The translations under genes were made by a program, and so were the position numbers. From assembly GCF_042453785.1 (NCBI RefSeq), contig NC_091670.1:38389501-38453500 (forward strand): 64,000 nucleotides of DNA, written 5' to 3'. Positions 33,510 to 45,304 of the stretch are shown in pieces (position 1 is the stretch's first letter; each line of letters opens with the position of its first letter). Source of the stretch: Malus domestica. Lineage: Eukaryota; Streptophyta; Magnoliopsida; Rosales; Rosaceae. The notes under the pieces are model-generated. The model worked only from the letters and a program-made list of their open reading frames with translations, was not told the origin of the DNA and searched no databases.

Positions 33510-35375
33510 GACCAACTCCAATAATGGGTTAAAACCTATAATTCCCCTCCCCCCCCCCCCCCCAAAAAAAAAAATCCACTCCAACCCATGACCTAAAATT
33601 AACCTAAAACCTAAAACCCAAATGGAGGTCAAATACCAGCCCAAGTTTAGGCCACAAATTGGAGTGGACCCCAATTTCTGTGACTGAAACATGGGCTGTG
33701 AAGCCCAATTGCCCTCTGTCACTTGCTTCACGCACAACACGCAAGGCCTTCAACCTTTATTCAACCGAGGTGGACCCCACCCAAGTGGGTGTGTCCCCCC
33801 GGTTTGTCAAGTTTTGTATGTAGCCATTGGCTTAGATCGAATATAATCAAATCTAACGATAAAAAAAAAAAGATCTAACGGTCCAAATTAAAATCCAACG
33901 GCTAAAATAATTTAAAAAAATTATCTACCTCAAAATTCAATAAAAAACTCTATAAATACCTATGTATTTGTTCAAACATCCATACAAAACTCACTTTTCT
34001 CCTACAATTCTTCTAATTTTTCTTTCTACCATTTCTTCTCATTTCCAAAATTTTCAAGATGGCAAAAGAGCATGTGAGAGGTCGTAATTGGACTATTGAC
34101 GAAGATATTGCTTTATGTTTGACATGGATTTCTATTAGCGAAGATGGTGCCGTCGACACGAATCAAAATAGAAAGGTTTTGTGGGATAAAATCGTTGATA
34201 AGTTCCATGAAAACTCCAACGCCGGTCGAATGGAAGCTGGTGGTGTTTATGATCAGTGGAAAATTATCAACAAAGTGTGCACTTTGTGGAAGGGAGCTTG
34301 GAGAAAGCCATGGTTGACATGCCTAGTGGAAGGGGCGCCTCAAAAATTGTGAGTTTCTTTGTTGATATTTTATTTGTCATGTACATAATAGTATTTTGCA
34401 ACTAATTGTTTTTATGTATTTGTTGCATAGGGTGACAAAGCAATGACAATTTACAAGACAAGAACTACACAAAAAAATCAAGCTTTTAAGTTGCATCATG
34501 CTTGGAACATCCTCAAGGATTGTCCAAGGTGGGGAACCGATGCGGACCAACAATGGGGAAGATTATTTCATAGTGAAGCCCCACCCCAAATGATGTCAAT
34601 GAAGGTGTGAATTTTTCCGACAATGAAGGTGTCGAACAAATAACCCCAACTTCTTCTTTTGTAAGGCCTTTGGGTAGAGACAAGCAAAAGGAAGCAAAGA
34701 GAAAAGGGAAGTCCCAAGATCCGATACGTGCACAATTTGCTAGCGAAATAGTAAGAATGAATGAAAACCATATCTCTCGGCAAGAAGAATCGGCCCAAAT
34801 GCGTTTGGCCATGAAGGAACAAGGGGATAGGGAGCAAGAAAGGTTCGAAATTAATTTGATGATGGAGGACCTCGACAAATACACTCTAGAGAGGAAGAAA
34901 TACTTACGTGGTAAGCAAAATGATATTTTATGAAGGAATGCCATAAGGAGTATATTTCAAGATGACGATTTATCTCAAGACTATCATCCAAGTCCATCAC
35001 CAAGTCAAGATGGTGGATATCATTATTAAGTTTATGAGTTTTCGATTGTATTAAGTTTATGTGGTTTCTTAACTGTCTTTTTTTGTTATTAAGTTTATGT
35101 GGTTTATTAATTGTCATTTGTATTAAGTTTATGTGGTTTATCATGATTTTCATGTATTAATTTAGTGATTTTTCAAAATTTATCGGAATTTAAATATTTT
35201 AAGGTTACAATGTTCTTATAATTAATTTAGGATAGTCTACATAATATTTTTTTAAATTAGCCTTAATTCATTCTTTGATAATCTCGGGCTAAAATTTTAG
35301 GCCAAAAGAATTGAAGCAGAAAAACTATTTCTGGATTAAATATTTTTAAATTTTAGATCACTATTGAAGGTGGTC
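33510..35375 (+). mobile_element. PIF/Harbinger element carrying a SANT/NAM-associated gene, no transposase
   Basis: The ends GACCAACTCCAATAATG and (from the right) GACCACCTTCAATAGTG are inverted repeats flanked by TTA at 33507-33509 and 35376-35378. The element is 1866 bp. Near the left end is a C-run followed by an A-run (about 33544-33573). The only coding content is the broken gene at 34059-34933, the Myb/SANT-like partner usual in PIF/Harbinger. The transposase gene is missing, so it would depend on an autonomous relative. Confidence 0.8.
34059..34933 (+). pseudogene. Broken Harbinger Myb/SANT-like (NAM-associated) protein gene
   Basis: The first part (34059-34352) encodes a trihelix/SANT-like region: RGRNWTIDEDIALCLTWISIS, VLWDKIVDKFHEN, QWKIINKVCTLWKGAW. 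A GT-AG intron probably ends at 34430. The following KNQAFKLHHAWNILKDCPRW segment and the C-terminal NAM-associated part (RPLGRDKQKEAKRKGK, SEIVRMNEN, FEINLMMEDLDKYTLERKKYL) lie in two other frames. At least one frame loss is real (near 34600); another could be a splice-phase problem near 34348-34430. In active elements this protein binds the transposon ends together with the transposase in the nucleus. Here it is most likely dead. Confidence 0.75.
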
Positions 35376-35378
35376 TTA

Positions 35379-36567
35379 TAATCCTATTTTTAAAGAGGTC
35401 AGTTAGCATTAATCTAAAATGTTTTGTCTCTTTGTCTTAAATTATTTTTCTAGTGAATAAAATAATGAAATCCTTGGGAAAAATAAAATTCTGTACGGGT
35501 TTCGAAAACAAGGATCCCCAAATATTCGGCCCATTCGAATCGTTTTTGGGGGCTTCGCAGTCGAATTTGCTCGCCCAAAGCCAATCACCCTCTCTCTCCT
35601 CTCTGCAACTTCCTACTACTGACCCCCTCTATTCTTATCAACTTCTCGTTGCTTTCGCTTCAAGCCTTCCGTTCCATTAATTTTTTTAGTTTTTCAAACC
35701 TCCCGACTTTTCAAAGAATGCGAATTGAAACTGTAGTTTCGTTTCCGGAAACTGTTCCAACGAGCTGCAAAACGACTCGTCAAAAATGCGATTTTGTTTC
35801 GAATTCTCCAACTAAATAAATCAGAGTTGAAAACTTATCTGAGAGATTTGATTTTGGTCAATTGCTGGATTCTTGTTTCCGTTTCTTCGGGGTTGACTGA
35901 ACTGCGACTTCTGGTAATTAGCCAGAATTTTCAGTCGTCCCCATTTGGGGTATTGAATTTCGAGTCCCCAGTTGAAAATTCAATGCGATTTTCATTTGGG
36001 TTCATCCGATTCAATGTAAAGTTGAGGTCTTGGAAGGTTCTCTTTTGAAGGGTCTTCAGCTGGGTTTTGGGTCCCATTGATATTGGAAAGTTTCGTTTTT
36101 GGGTTGAGATACTGTAAAATTTGAGGTTTTCGAATCGAGTTTTTGTGAGCTTGAAGGATTTTTTTTTCTTCTGGGATTTTAGAGTTTTGTGGGGGGTTTT
36201 CGGGTGCTCTTGATTCATTGGAAAGATTCGTTTTTGGGTTGAAAAATGTAAGTTTGAGGATTTCGAATCGATTTTTGGGTCCTGCATATACCAAGTGAGC
36301 TTGAAGGATTTGATTTTTCAAGAATATTAGAGCTTTGAGCAATGAGGAGTGGTTGATCATTTAGCTAACCTTAATTCATTGGAAAGTTTCGTTTTTCGGG
36401 TTGAAAGCATGTAAACTCGAGGTTTTCGGATTGGAGTTTTGGTCCTGCATATACAAGGGAGCTTGATGGATTTGAACTTTCTGGGATTTTAGAGTTTCCG
36501 CGATGGGGTTGTTGATTTAGTTCAGGGTTTTGATTTGGGTTGTGGGGAATTGAATCAATTGATTAGG
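35379..36567 (+). promoter_or_regulatory. Promoter and long leader region of HSFA4
   Basis: About 1.2 kb between the Harbinger element and the HSFA4 start. It holds the threefold repeat at 36082-36495 just before the start codon. Short ATG-led frames occur here, so the leader may carry uORFs if transcription starts upstream. No clear TATA box or heat shock element seen. Confidence 0.4.
36082..36495 (+). repeat. Threefold imperfect tandem repeat upstream of HSFA4
   Basis: Units begin attggaaag at 36082, 36218 and 36378 (spacing 136 and 160 bases). Each contains tttcgttttt gggttga, then gtaa..tttgaggt/att ttcg, gagcttgaaggattt and attttagagttt. The units differ by small insertions. They end about 70 bases before the start codon, so they probably lie in the leader or core promoter. 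Confidence 0.8.
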
Positions 36568-37993
36568 ATGGAGGAAGTTCAAGGTGGCACGAGTTCGCTG
36601 CCTCCTTTCCTTTCCAAGACATATGAGATGGTAGATGATGCTTTAACAGATTCAATTGTGTCATGGAGTGCCAGTAATAAGAGCTTCATTGTTTGGAATC
36701 CGCCGGAGTTCGCTAGAGATTTGCTGCCAAAGTTCTTCAAGCACAACAACTTCTCTAGCTTCATCAGGCAGCTCAATACCTACGTAAGTCAATCGAGTTT
36801 TTAACTCGATTCCGCTTCAGTTTCAGTTTCAGCTTGCTTTCTTTTGCTTCTGTTGTTTGACATTGGTGTATACGCATTTATGGTATGTTTGTAGTTTTAG
36901 TTGCTTAAAATGATTTGAATTATTACAATAGGGTTTTAGAAAAATTGATCCGGAGCAATGGGAATTCGCCAATGACGATTTTATTAGAGGTCAGCCACAC
37001 ATTATGAAGAAGATCCGTAGGCGAAAGCCGGTGCACAGCCACTCTTTGCAGAATCTTCAAGTCCAAGGGCAAGGGACTTCATTGTCCGAAGCTGAACGGC
37101 AGAGTATGAAGGATGAAATCGAGAGGCTTAAACATGAGAAAGAACGCCTTGGTGTGGAGGTACAGAGGCATGAGCAGGAGCGGCATGGATTGGAGTTGCA
37201 GATGCAGTTCTTGATGGACCGTTTGCAACACATGGAAAAGCAGCAGCAAAGCATGGCGGCTTTCGTGGCTAGGGTTTTGCACAAACCGGGGATTGCCTCC
37301 AATCCTGTTCCGCAGTTAGAAGTCCGTGAGCGAAAGAGAAGGTTGCCAAGAATCAGTTGGTCCTTCGATGATGCTAGCAGTGGATATAATCAGATGGTTA
37401 CTTCACAAGCTGTAATTAGAGAAAATGGGGGTACGGAAAAGTTGGAGCAGTTGGAGTCTTTCCTAACATTTTGGGAAGATACCATTCATGATGTTGGTCA
37501 CAATAACGTCCAGGTTGGTTCAACTTCAAACCGAGAGGCGGATGAATCTACAAGTGGTAACGAAAGCACAGCTCTGTCTTCCATACAACTGAATGCTGAC
37601 ATTCGGTCAAAATCCCCTGGAATTGACATGAATGCTGAACCCCCCGCTTCTGTTGCTCCCAAGCCTGCCGCATCACAATCCTCGAAAGAACAAACAGCTG
37701 GAATTGCTGCTTCTGCACCCACCACCGCCTTGACACAACAAACGTCTAAAGAAAAAACAGCTGGAACCACTGCTTCTGCACCCACCGGGGTCAATGACAT
37801 ATTTTGGGAACAGTTCTTAACAGAGAATCCTGGTACATCGGGAGCACAGGAAGTTCTGATTGAAAGAAAGGATTCCGATGGTAAAACGAATGACAGCAAA
37901 CCCGGTGATCATGGTATGTTGTGGTGGAATATGAGGAATGTAAATAACCTTACAGAACAGATGGGGCATCTTACTCCAGTAGAGAAAACCTGA
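36568..37993 (+). CDS. HSFA4: Class A4 heat stress transcription factor
   Basis: Two exons, 36568-36783 and 36932-37993, giving 425 residues. The intron sits inside the DNA-binding domain after LNTY, the position conserved in plant HSFs. I chose the ATG at 36568 (MEEVQGG) rather than the in-frame ATG at 36535, matching family starts before [14 protein letters not shown]. The winged-helix domain spans about 11-104 and should bind heat shock elements. The HR-A/B coiled coil spans about 127-186 with the class A insertion. A basic NLS (RERKRRL) is at 204-210, an AHA activation motif (DIFWEQFL) near 361, and a leucine-rich nuclear export-like end (LTEQMGHL) near the C-terminus. A short internal protein duplication, SKEQTAG...SAP and SKEKTAG...SAP, precedes the AHA motif. 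HSFA4 proteins act in heat, oxidative and salt stress. The gene converges on OFP5. Confidence 0.95.
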
Positions 37994-38824
37994 TATTACT
38001 AGTTCTTTTATTCCGGTATAAATTTAGGTATGAATACTTTGTTCTGGCTATATATAGATATTCTGTGTTTTGAGTTCATTTTCTTCTTGATTATCTTTAT
38101 ATTCTAATTACTATTCTTATACCTATAAACTTAAACAACATCATTTAATTATTTTTATGTCTGAATTTTACGTGCTTTTAATCCCGCTCTCCTTGTGATG
38201 GCCATGTACGTTAATCAACAATTCACAGATTTTCATCCATGTTAACTTTTGTTATTAGACAATTTGCTACGCTTCATATGGCTGTGCACACGAGTCTGTT
38301 AACCCAGTTGCTTTGAAGCTCAATGATCTTAATTCCGTTTCATTCCAACTGGGCATCTGGTGTTTGGTTGACTGGATAGTTCAACGAAGGGTCTTCAGCT
38401 CGAGTAATTGCTTATTTTTTATAGAATTTATATTCTTTGCTGAGGATATCTTCATGTGACACGACTAGTTGTGGGAAATACATAATTCTGAACTCATGTG
38501 AAATGATTGTTTACAGCCTTATTATGCATCTCCTGTTTTGACTAAGTTCCCTGTGGTTGTAGGTTCCTCGCGATAAGTAGCATTTTTACTTTTGATTTGA
38601 AGAACCGTATGAATTTTTGCGGGGTTTGAGGATTGAAACTGGGTTTTACCACCTTCATCTTCCCCACATTTGTGCATCTTACACACATTGTAATTCTACA
38701 TTTGCATTGCTTAGTTAACTTTCACAAATTTTGAAGCAGTAAGAGCAATTAGAATTAGAAAAGTAGTAGTGTTATCTCTTTTACAATTTGGCTACAAGTT
38801 TTGCTATCATTAGCTAAAGAGAAA
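37994..38824. other. Convergent 3' region between HSFA4 and OFP5
   Basis: Holds the 3' ends of both genes. No other gene or repeat recognised. Confidence 0.5.
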
Positions 38825-40015
38825 TTAGTCGCTGCCATATTGTTCATTCTGTAGTTCAGTACCGAAACAGGTCCGGTTCATGTCAAACCATACCTGCCGG
38901 AATACCTTGATGATGAGATCATGGTATTCGTTGGAATTCAAGGTCAGGTAACAAGCCAAGAGCTCTTCCAGATCCTCCGGCTGTGTTATCTTTTTCTCCA
39001 CAATCATCTCAACCATGGAGTCTCTGAAGTCCTTCTGTGGTTCGAATGAGCACTTCACCACTGCAAAGCTGTTCAACCCTGTTCTTACCTGCTGTACCGC
39101 TCTCTCCTTAGCCTCACTTTCAGTCTTCAGTTTGGCTTTCGTCATGTCTTCGAGAGCCTTCACTTTGCAGATTTCGACCCTTGAAGCTGTCCGCGGAGAA
39201 CAGACTCTGACTTTGCAACTTCTCCTTGTCCTTCTCCTCTGCAATTCCCTGCTTATGTAGAGAGATTTCCGGTGTTTCTCGCCCTTCGACTTCACCTGTT
39301 CCAATTTCCTTTCTTTCAATCTCTGCCAATCTGAACTCTGTTTTTCTTCTGCAGTCTCCCGGTTCAAAGCCTCTTCCTCAATTGTTTCCAGACCGGAAGT
39401 TCTCGAATTCCGTGAAGATAAATCTTGATTCTTTACTGCTGCTAACATTTCCAGTACATCATTTCTCACAGAACCTGTTGATCTGTATTCTTTCTTAACT
39501 GCTTCTCGTTCGAATTCCTCCGTTCCGAAAACTCCTCCGTTCTTCATCCATTTCGAGTCTTTAGCAGTCCCAGGTTTATGCATGCCCATCAACTTCTGAG
39601 ACCCTTCTCTTCCCTCCACTTTTCTACCACTCTTTTGAAACCCTCCACAAATGGATTTCCGAACGTCAAACTCATCGTTCGAATCGTACCGCACCGACCT
39701 CAAAACCCCCCTGTCGTTCTTCCCTTCAGCACTATCTTCCCCAAAAGACAGCCTCCAAAACGCATCATCCTCGTCATCATCCACGCCATGAAACCTCCCA
39801 CCACCATGACTACCACACCTTGGCAAATCCAAAGGCGGAGAATTCTGCTTCCCTTTCCGGTTTCCCTTCCTGGGTTTCGGTTCCGAATTCCCACTCTTGT
39901 GCTTGAACTTGGAAAGCCATGAACTTGGAAAGACATGAGAGATCAGAGAAGGCTTTGAAGAAGAAGAAGAAGAAGAAGTAGGTGGATTCTTTTGCTTTTT
40001 GGTACCCCACTTCAT
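38825..40015 (-). CDS. OFP5: OVATE family protein, OFP5-like
   Basis: An intronless gene of 396 residues. The start is set at the ATG of [10 protein letters not shown] (40015), which matches the MRWG-type start of OFP5 proteins; the in-frame ATG at 40093 would add 26 unrelated residues. A serine run ([27 protein letters not shown]) near the N-terminus contains the conserved PSSWLSKF motif. The middle is polar with repeated basic and acidic runs ([27 protein letters not shown]). The OVATE domain is at 317-380 ([18 protein letters not shown]...[19 protein letters not shown]...VWFDMN). OFPs are plant-specific transcriptional repressors that bind TALE homeodomain proteins such as BLH1 and KNAT and affect organ shape. 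Nuclear or cytoskeletal location is expected. It converges on HSFA4; the adjacent OFP5 and HSFA4 order recalls Arabidopsis chromosome 4. Confidence 0.94.
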   Translation of the reverse strand: MKWGTKKQKNPPTSSSSSSSKPSLISHVFPSSWLSKFKHKSGNSEPKPRKGNRKGKQNSPPLDLPRCGSHGGGRFHGVDDDEDDAFWRLSFGEDSAEGKNDRGVLRSVRYDSNDEFDVRKSICGGFQKSGRKVEGREGSQKLMGMHKPGTAKDSKWMKNGGVFGTEEFEREAVKKEYRSTGSVRNDVLEMLAAVKNQDLSSRNSRTSGLETIEEEALNRETAEEKQSSDWQRLKERKLEQVKSKGEKHRKSLYISRELQRRRTRRSCKVRVCSPRTASRVEICKVKALEDMTKAKLKTESEAKERAVQQVRTGLNSFAVVKCSFEPQKDFRDSMVEMIVEKKITQPEDLEELLACYLTLNSNEYHDLIIKVFRQVWFDMNRTCFGTELQNEQYGSD

Positions 40016-41084
40016 GATTAAATTCCACTGAAAATCTGAATTCCAAAAGGGAATTTGGACTGTTTGGAGTTGCAGAGAAGGAAGATTGATCAAGTTGTAG
40101 GGCTGTAGGAGCTTTAGAGGAAGGAGGGAGGGATGGTTAATAGGAACGTGGGTGGGTGTGGGTAATGGGTAGTGTATTTCCGGATTTGTTTTTCAAAAGA
40201 AAGGCCCGCCCTAAATCTTGTGACCACTGACCCACTTTTTCCCTTACTTTTGTGCCTCCTTATTGGGATAAAAAGGAGAAGCAATTATGTGTTGTCTCTG
40301 CCCATCACAGCATATTAGCATTAACCCCACCACAAATTGGAGAGATTTTTTCCTGTACCGGAAACACGACCAAGTGTCATAGATATTTAAAAAAAAAAAT
40401 CAATTACTTGTATTATAACATTTGATGTACCGAACGATGTTTCTTGTACATGGAAAATTTTCTCCACAAATTGGAGCAGCTTCACATTCATTAATGCATG
40501 AAAACTACATATTCTTGAATTTGATTTGCTATAGAACAATTCATTTATTACAACTTATTACAAAGTTAGATACTAACTCAATTGAAAGCAAGTTGATGAG
40601 CAATTATGCGGTTAGAAAGGAGAAAACTTGTGTAGATAGTCCGATCACGTGTACTACTGAATTTTTCTAGTCAAGCAAACATCAATTTTTCTCTTGTGAT
40701 CAAAGACTATTTAGTGTATACAACGATATATAGCTCACTTTGATGACTAAGTGTAATTGTCTGGAAAAATTCTTGGATGCTTCTGATTCTAAATAACTAT
40801 GCATTCATTTATATCATCACGTGACTAAAAACACATATAAGATTGTATACGAACAGTGAGATTGCATGCTTAATCAGGTTTTTCCCTTGTCATAGACATT
40901 TACTAGGCTTTTTTAATACAACATTATTAGGGGATGGGAAATTGAAATATTCTACCGAACGGGCACATGTGACATAATTAGTTATCAAACTCGTCATACA
41001 CGTTGTCCATTTATTTATTTTTGTGTGTTTTGGGTTTTGTTTGGGGCACATAAATCTGTGTGTCCTTTTTGGTCATACAGATTG
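40016..41084. other. OFP5 upstream region and spacer
   Basis: The first few hundred bases are likely OFP5 leader and promoter on the minus strand. The rest is AT-rich with no gene seen. Confidence 0.4.
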
Positions 41085-41089
41085 CTTAA

Positions 41090-41464
41090 GGGAAGGGATC
41101 CCTATTTTTTGAAAAAAATGGAGATTAGGTGTGGGGCCCACTCCACATCGAATTTCAACAATCCGAACCGTCTATTTTGTTAGTCTCGATTCATAGATCA
41201 TCCTTGCAAAATATTAGCTAAATCGGAAATGTTTAAGACATATAATTGGGTTCAAGGAAATGAACGAATACTTTGTTATATAAGAAAAATGAAATTTGAT
41301 CTTGATAATTAAATAGGCAAACGGTTTCGGATTGAATTGAATTTTTGCAAGGATGATTTATGAATTGAGACTAACAAAATAGACGGTTCGGATCGTTGAA
41401 ATTCGATGTGTAGTGGGCCCCACACCTAATCCCCATTTTTTTCAAAAAATGGGGATCCCTTCCC
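41090..41464. mobile_element. Long-armed foldback MITE flanked by TTAA
   Basis: 375 bp with inverted arms of about 150 bases starting GGGAAGGGATCCC and continuing through attaggtgtggggcccac and acaaaatagacggttcgg. TTAA flanks both ends (41086-41089 and 41465-41468). A TAA duplication (Harbinger) is the likelier reading in plants. No coding capacity. Confidence 0.75.
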
Positions 41465-41468
41465 TTAA

Positions 41469-43151
41469 GGAATCTGTTGGTCATATACACTATTCCTACT
41501 TTTTGCTTTGTTGCTTTGCCTTTTGGTCCTGAATTTTGTATCTTTTATTCAGTTTGGTCAAAAAGATTAGTACAGTGGGCCACTGGGCAGACTAGTTGAA
41601 TGCAAAAAGGGCTCTGAATTGGTCGAATTGGGCTGGACTGATCTGAAATTTGGGAGGGAACCAAACATGAGAATTGCTAACCCACATCAGGATTGGGCTC
41701 CTAAACTTGGTCTTGCTCAAGTTAGAATGCATATGAATAATCTTGTGGCGATCAAGCTTAACAAGCGGATAACATAAATTCGTTGACGTATAGTACATGT
41801 GGCTTTTGGCGACACAAATGAGCCAATCTTCTCTGATATCATGAAGAAAATTGAGGTTCTACCATAAAACCAATTAGTAATATGAAGAGTAGTTCAACCT
41901 CTTATAAACCTTTGCATAGTTAGGTCCTCTCCAATGTAGGACTTTTGTCCTCGCATTCTCACATAACTAGCTTGTGATGGGACATCTGTTCCTATAACTC
42001 TCATAACAGATATCTATCCCTTGATTACATGTAAGTTTTTATCTTAGTAGGACAATGTCAACGAATTTTTTGATACACAAGATCTCGTTTTTTAAGTTGC
42101 TTGTATTAAATTCAACGAGAATACTATTCTCGTCTAGAACTGTTGTTTCCCTGCCGTAAAACTCCCGGCCAGGAAAATTTCTCAACCGATTCAAAGTCAC
42201 TAAGTCATGCCTGCAATTTAAAATTGAATTTCGACCCTTTTGGTTGCATTTCTTAGCATATTCAAAGTCAATAACAATGCTCCTGTTGAGTATTGATATG
42301 GTTAAAGACTCTCAAGGCATTATAACCCCTTCTTTCTTTTGTACGGCGGTTATTCAGTCACGTAATGTTACAATTTGTTTATGTATTTTATTACTTACAT
42401 TGTTCTTAAAACATAAACTCGTCGATCACCCATATTATAACAATTGAATTAATAACACAACGTGTTAATATTCTGTTTGTCTTGTTCAACACTGAGAAAT
42501 CAACATTCACGTTTCAACCATGTTATATTGTATATAATATGCCGGCTACACAGAAAGACATTAATTCTATCTTATAATAACCTAATTATATATATAAATA
42601 CACTAATCCAAATACAAGGTTAAAAACTTGTGACTCGACCGAGACTAAAAACTACAATTCTTTCTCCAAAACCCAAGACTTCCTGCCTTGGAGGCAATGT
42701 ATCAATTAAATTGTACTAAGAATTCAAGACTTTTCTTGCCGTCCAGGCAGTCCAAATCATGAACAAATGGAACAAAACCAGTGGGGTTGCTTTGTTTTGA
42801 AGGTGAAGAAGAGAACCACTCCTCCACTGTGCACAATGTCATCCACATGGGCATTGCCAAATGGATGGAGAAGAAAAACACAAAGTGATATTCCTATGCT
42901 ATTACCAAATAGAAAATAGTCTACTACATTTTCCCTTATAGACAAATCATAGTTTAACGTATGCATAAACATTACTTTAATCTAAATTTACAAGAGAAGA
43001 AATCGAACTTGAATATAACGGAGCGAGTACTACCCTGGTCAACTAACCTAACCCACATCTATAATGTATATGAATTTCTTTTAAGGTTTTAACCATTTTT
43101 TTATTTATATGTATCATACTGTAATTGGGTTTTAACCAATGAGTTGGGATC
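41469..43151. other. Spacer, nothing recognised
   Basis: About 1.7 kb of AT-rich sequence. Short ORFs lack domains or codon-use signals. No repeat structure I can support. Confidence 0.4.
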
Positions 43152-43159
43152 TTTGGATC

Positions 43160-43326
43160 TAGAGGTGGCAAAACAACTCATTGAATTGTTATTAAAACTC
43201 ATTTAATTTGATTTTGCCTTACATCATCACCACTACTAATCTCACATCTATATTATGGTGATATCAAATTAAACTGATTTTAACAAGTACCCATTAACAA
43301 TCTAATGAGTTAATTTGCCACTTCTA
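43160..43326. mobile_element. hAT-type MITE, 167 bp
   Basis: The ends TAGAGGTGGCAAA and (from the right) TAGAAGTGGCAAA are typical hAT termini. The flanking 8-mers tttggatc and tttagatt agree at 6 of 8 positions. The centre is AT-rich, with tatcaaattaaactga related to the left side in reverse. Confidence 0.65.
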
Positions 43327-43334
43327 TTTAGATT

Positions 43335-44325
43335 TTTAATTGGGACCCAATAAAGTTCAAGTTGAGCAACTCCTTTAAAACCTAGCCCGTCATTTTTGTT
43401 TTTTATTATCATCTTGTCTATAAGCGGTGATTTTTTTTTTTTCATTTGTTTAAAACAAGTCAAGAAAGAGGACCAAGAAAATGGGGTATAAGCTGGAAGC
43501 AATATGGATGTTGTGCTATTTATCATTAGAAACTATCATTACTAATGCAACTGCTTTGATTTGGCCTCGGCCAGAAAAACTTCGGTAGGATGTCTTATTA
43601 CGTCACTTGTAAGTACTTTTCACAAAAAATATGAGATTTGCTATATTTTGAATCTTATTCGATTTTACTCAATATAAAAATTGACCTAATCAGACAACCT
43701 TGTTAAAGTACGGTCTCCTCTAACCACAAAATAAATGGAGCCTTTTGGTGCATCAACTTTGATTACTTTCCCTTCCTTTCAATCCGACAGTAACAAACAA
43801 GTAGGTGGGATTGCCTTAGTGAAAGGCATGCTTCCTCCTCCACTACACACAGTTGCCATACAAAAGCTCTCGTTTACAGACAAGATTCTGCTTCCAAGTG
43901 GAATTTTCCAACAGACTTTAGTGGTTGCCTAACGCCCATCCAAACTTTATCTCACCCAAGGTGCTCGAAACAACTCAACGAAAACGATAAGATTATAGCG
44001 ATTTTGGCTTTCTTGGTTCAGCTTCCGACACTCGAATCCAATTGCTATCAGGAAGGATTAAAGAGTGTACCAGAATAGTGATGTGACGCTTGACTGTGTG
44101 ACTAATGCTTGGCTGATAAGAATCCATGGCATAGATGAAACCTTACCAAACTTGGCATTTGGTCAATCAAACAATTGAATGAAGAGATTATGTCCACTCT
44201 TACATCACGGACGAATAACCACTACTTCTAGTCTCCAGATATTTCCCCAATGAGGAAATATCTTCGTCCCTTTCCTCTACACTCTTCCATGCAATTCTTC
44301 AGACCTTTCAACAACTAAGCTGCCT
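43335..44325. other. Spacer, nothing recognised
   Basis: About 1 kb of AT-rich sequence. A 65-codon ORF at 43735-43932 has no recognisable features. Confidence 0.4.
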
Positions 44326-44522
44326 ACCGCGTGTAAATACGAGAGTAGAATTCTCTCTCGTCCAAATTCTCCTCCTCTTTGGTCTACTCTTATTTAAACG
44401 GTCACGATTAAGCCACGTTAACATTTTGTGTTGACTTTATAGAGAGATAGAGGAGAGTAAGAAAGGAGGAGAGGGCAGGGGAAAGAATTTGAACGGGAAA
44501 AAATCCTACTCGGTAGATATGG
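44326..44522. repeat. Foldback repeat related to the MITE at 49731-49952
   Basis: The left arm (taccg, gtccaaattct, cctcctc) and right arm (gaggag, gaatttgaacgg, cggtag) are imperfect inverted repeats. The centre (cggtcacgattaagccacgt) matches the centre of 49731-49952, so they share a family. Ends approximate. Confidence 0.5.
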
Positions 44523-45304
44523 ATCTTAAAGTAACAGAAACATCAAATGACTTTCACTTTCTGAATATTCAAATGCATGCGACTTGAAAGGCTTCTATTA
44601 TCCCTTTGCGCTTTTAAGTTTTTGCACCAAGCGTAATCAGAAGCATTTTTTATTGTCGGTAAGCGCTTTTAACTATTCTTAAAGGTCTTGAACAGGCCCT
44701 CCGCATTTGTACGTGAATTTATCATTTTTTATTCGTTGTATGTAATAGTGGCAGTATCAGTCTCTGCATTCTCAGTCTAGATCAAACTTCAAATTTGAGT
44801 ACATAAAGATTAGGCAGAAACTTCAAATGTGACCCCTAGCATCAAATTCAGAAGCATTCATATGGCATTACAACGTACGTCCCTATTCAAAAGACAAAAC
44901 AGTACTTAGAGCTAACGGGAGACTTAGCCCAAAATAGAGCGCAGTGGCATTCTAGAATTCATAAAGGCAACCTTACTTAGTGAGATAAGGCACTTAAACA
45001 GAGTATTCGTTCAGACCGTCCAAACACCACCTCAAACTGCAGTTTATCAATGTATTTGTAATGGTCTTGCAATTTTTCTGAACACGTTCTGTTTTCGTTT
45101 GCCAAATCATTCGACATTACAATGTATACTAATTTACACTAGAAGCTCGACAACACAAAGTATTCACTAAAATCACAGTAAATACGATACTTTTGTAACT
45201 TCTTTATGACCTCCAATTTCAATGAAAGAATGTGTAAATATTTCCAACAAAAATGGGAACACATATAAGCAAGGAAGACTATAAATCTAGGGTTGATGTT
45301 ACCA
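44523..45304. other. 3' flank of PUB17
   Basis: Likely includes the PUB17 3' UTR next to 45305. No other gene or repeat recognised. Confidence 0.4.
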
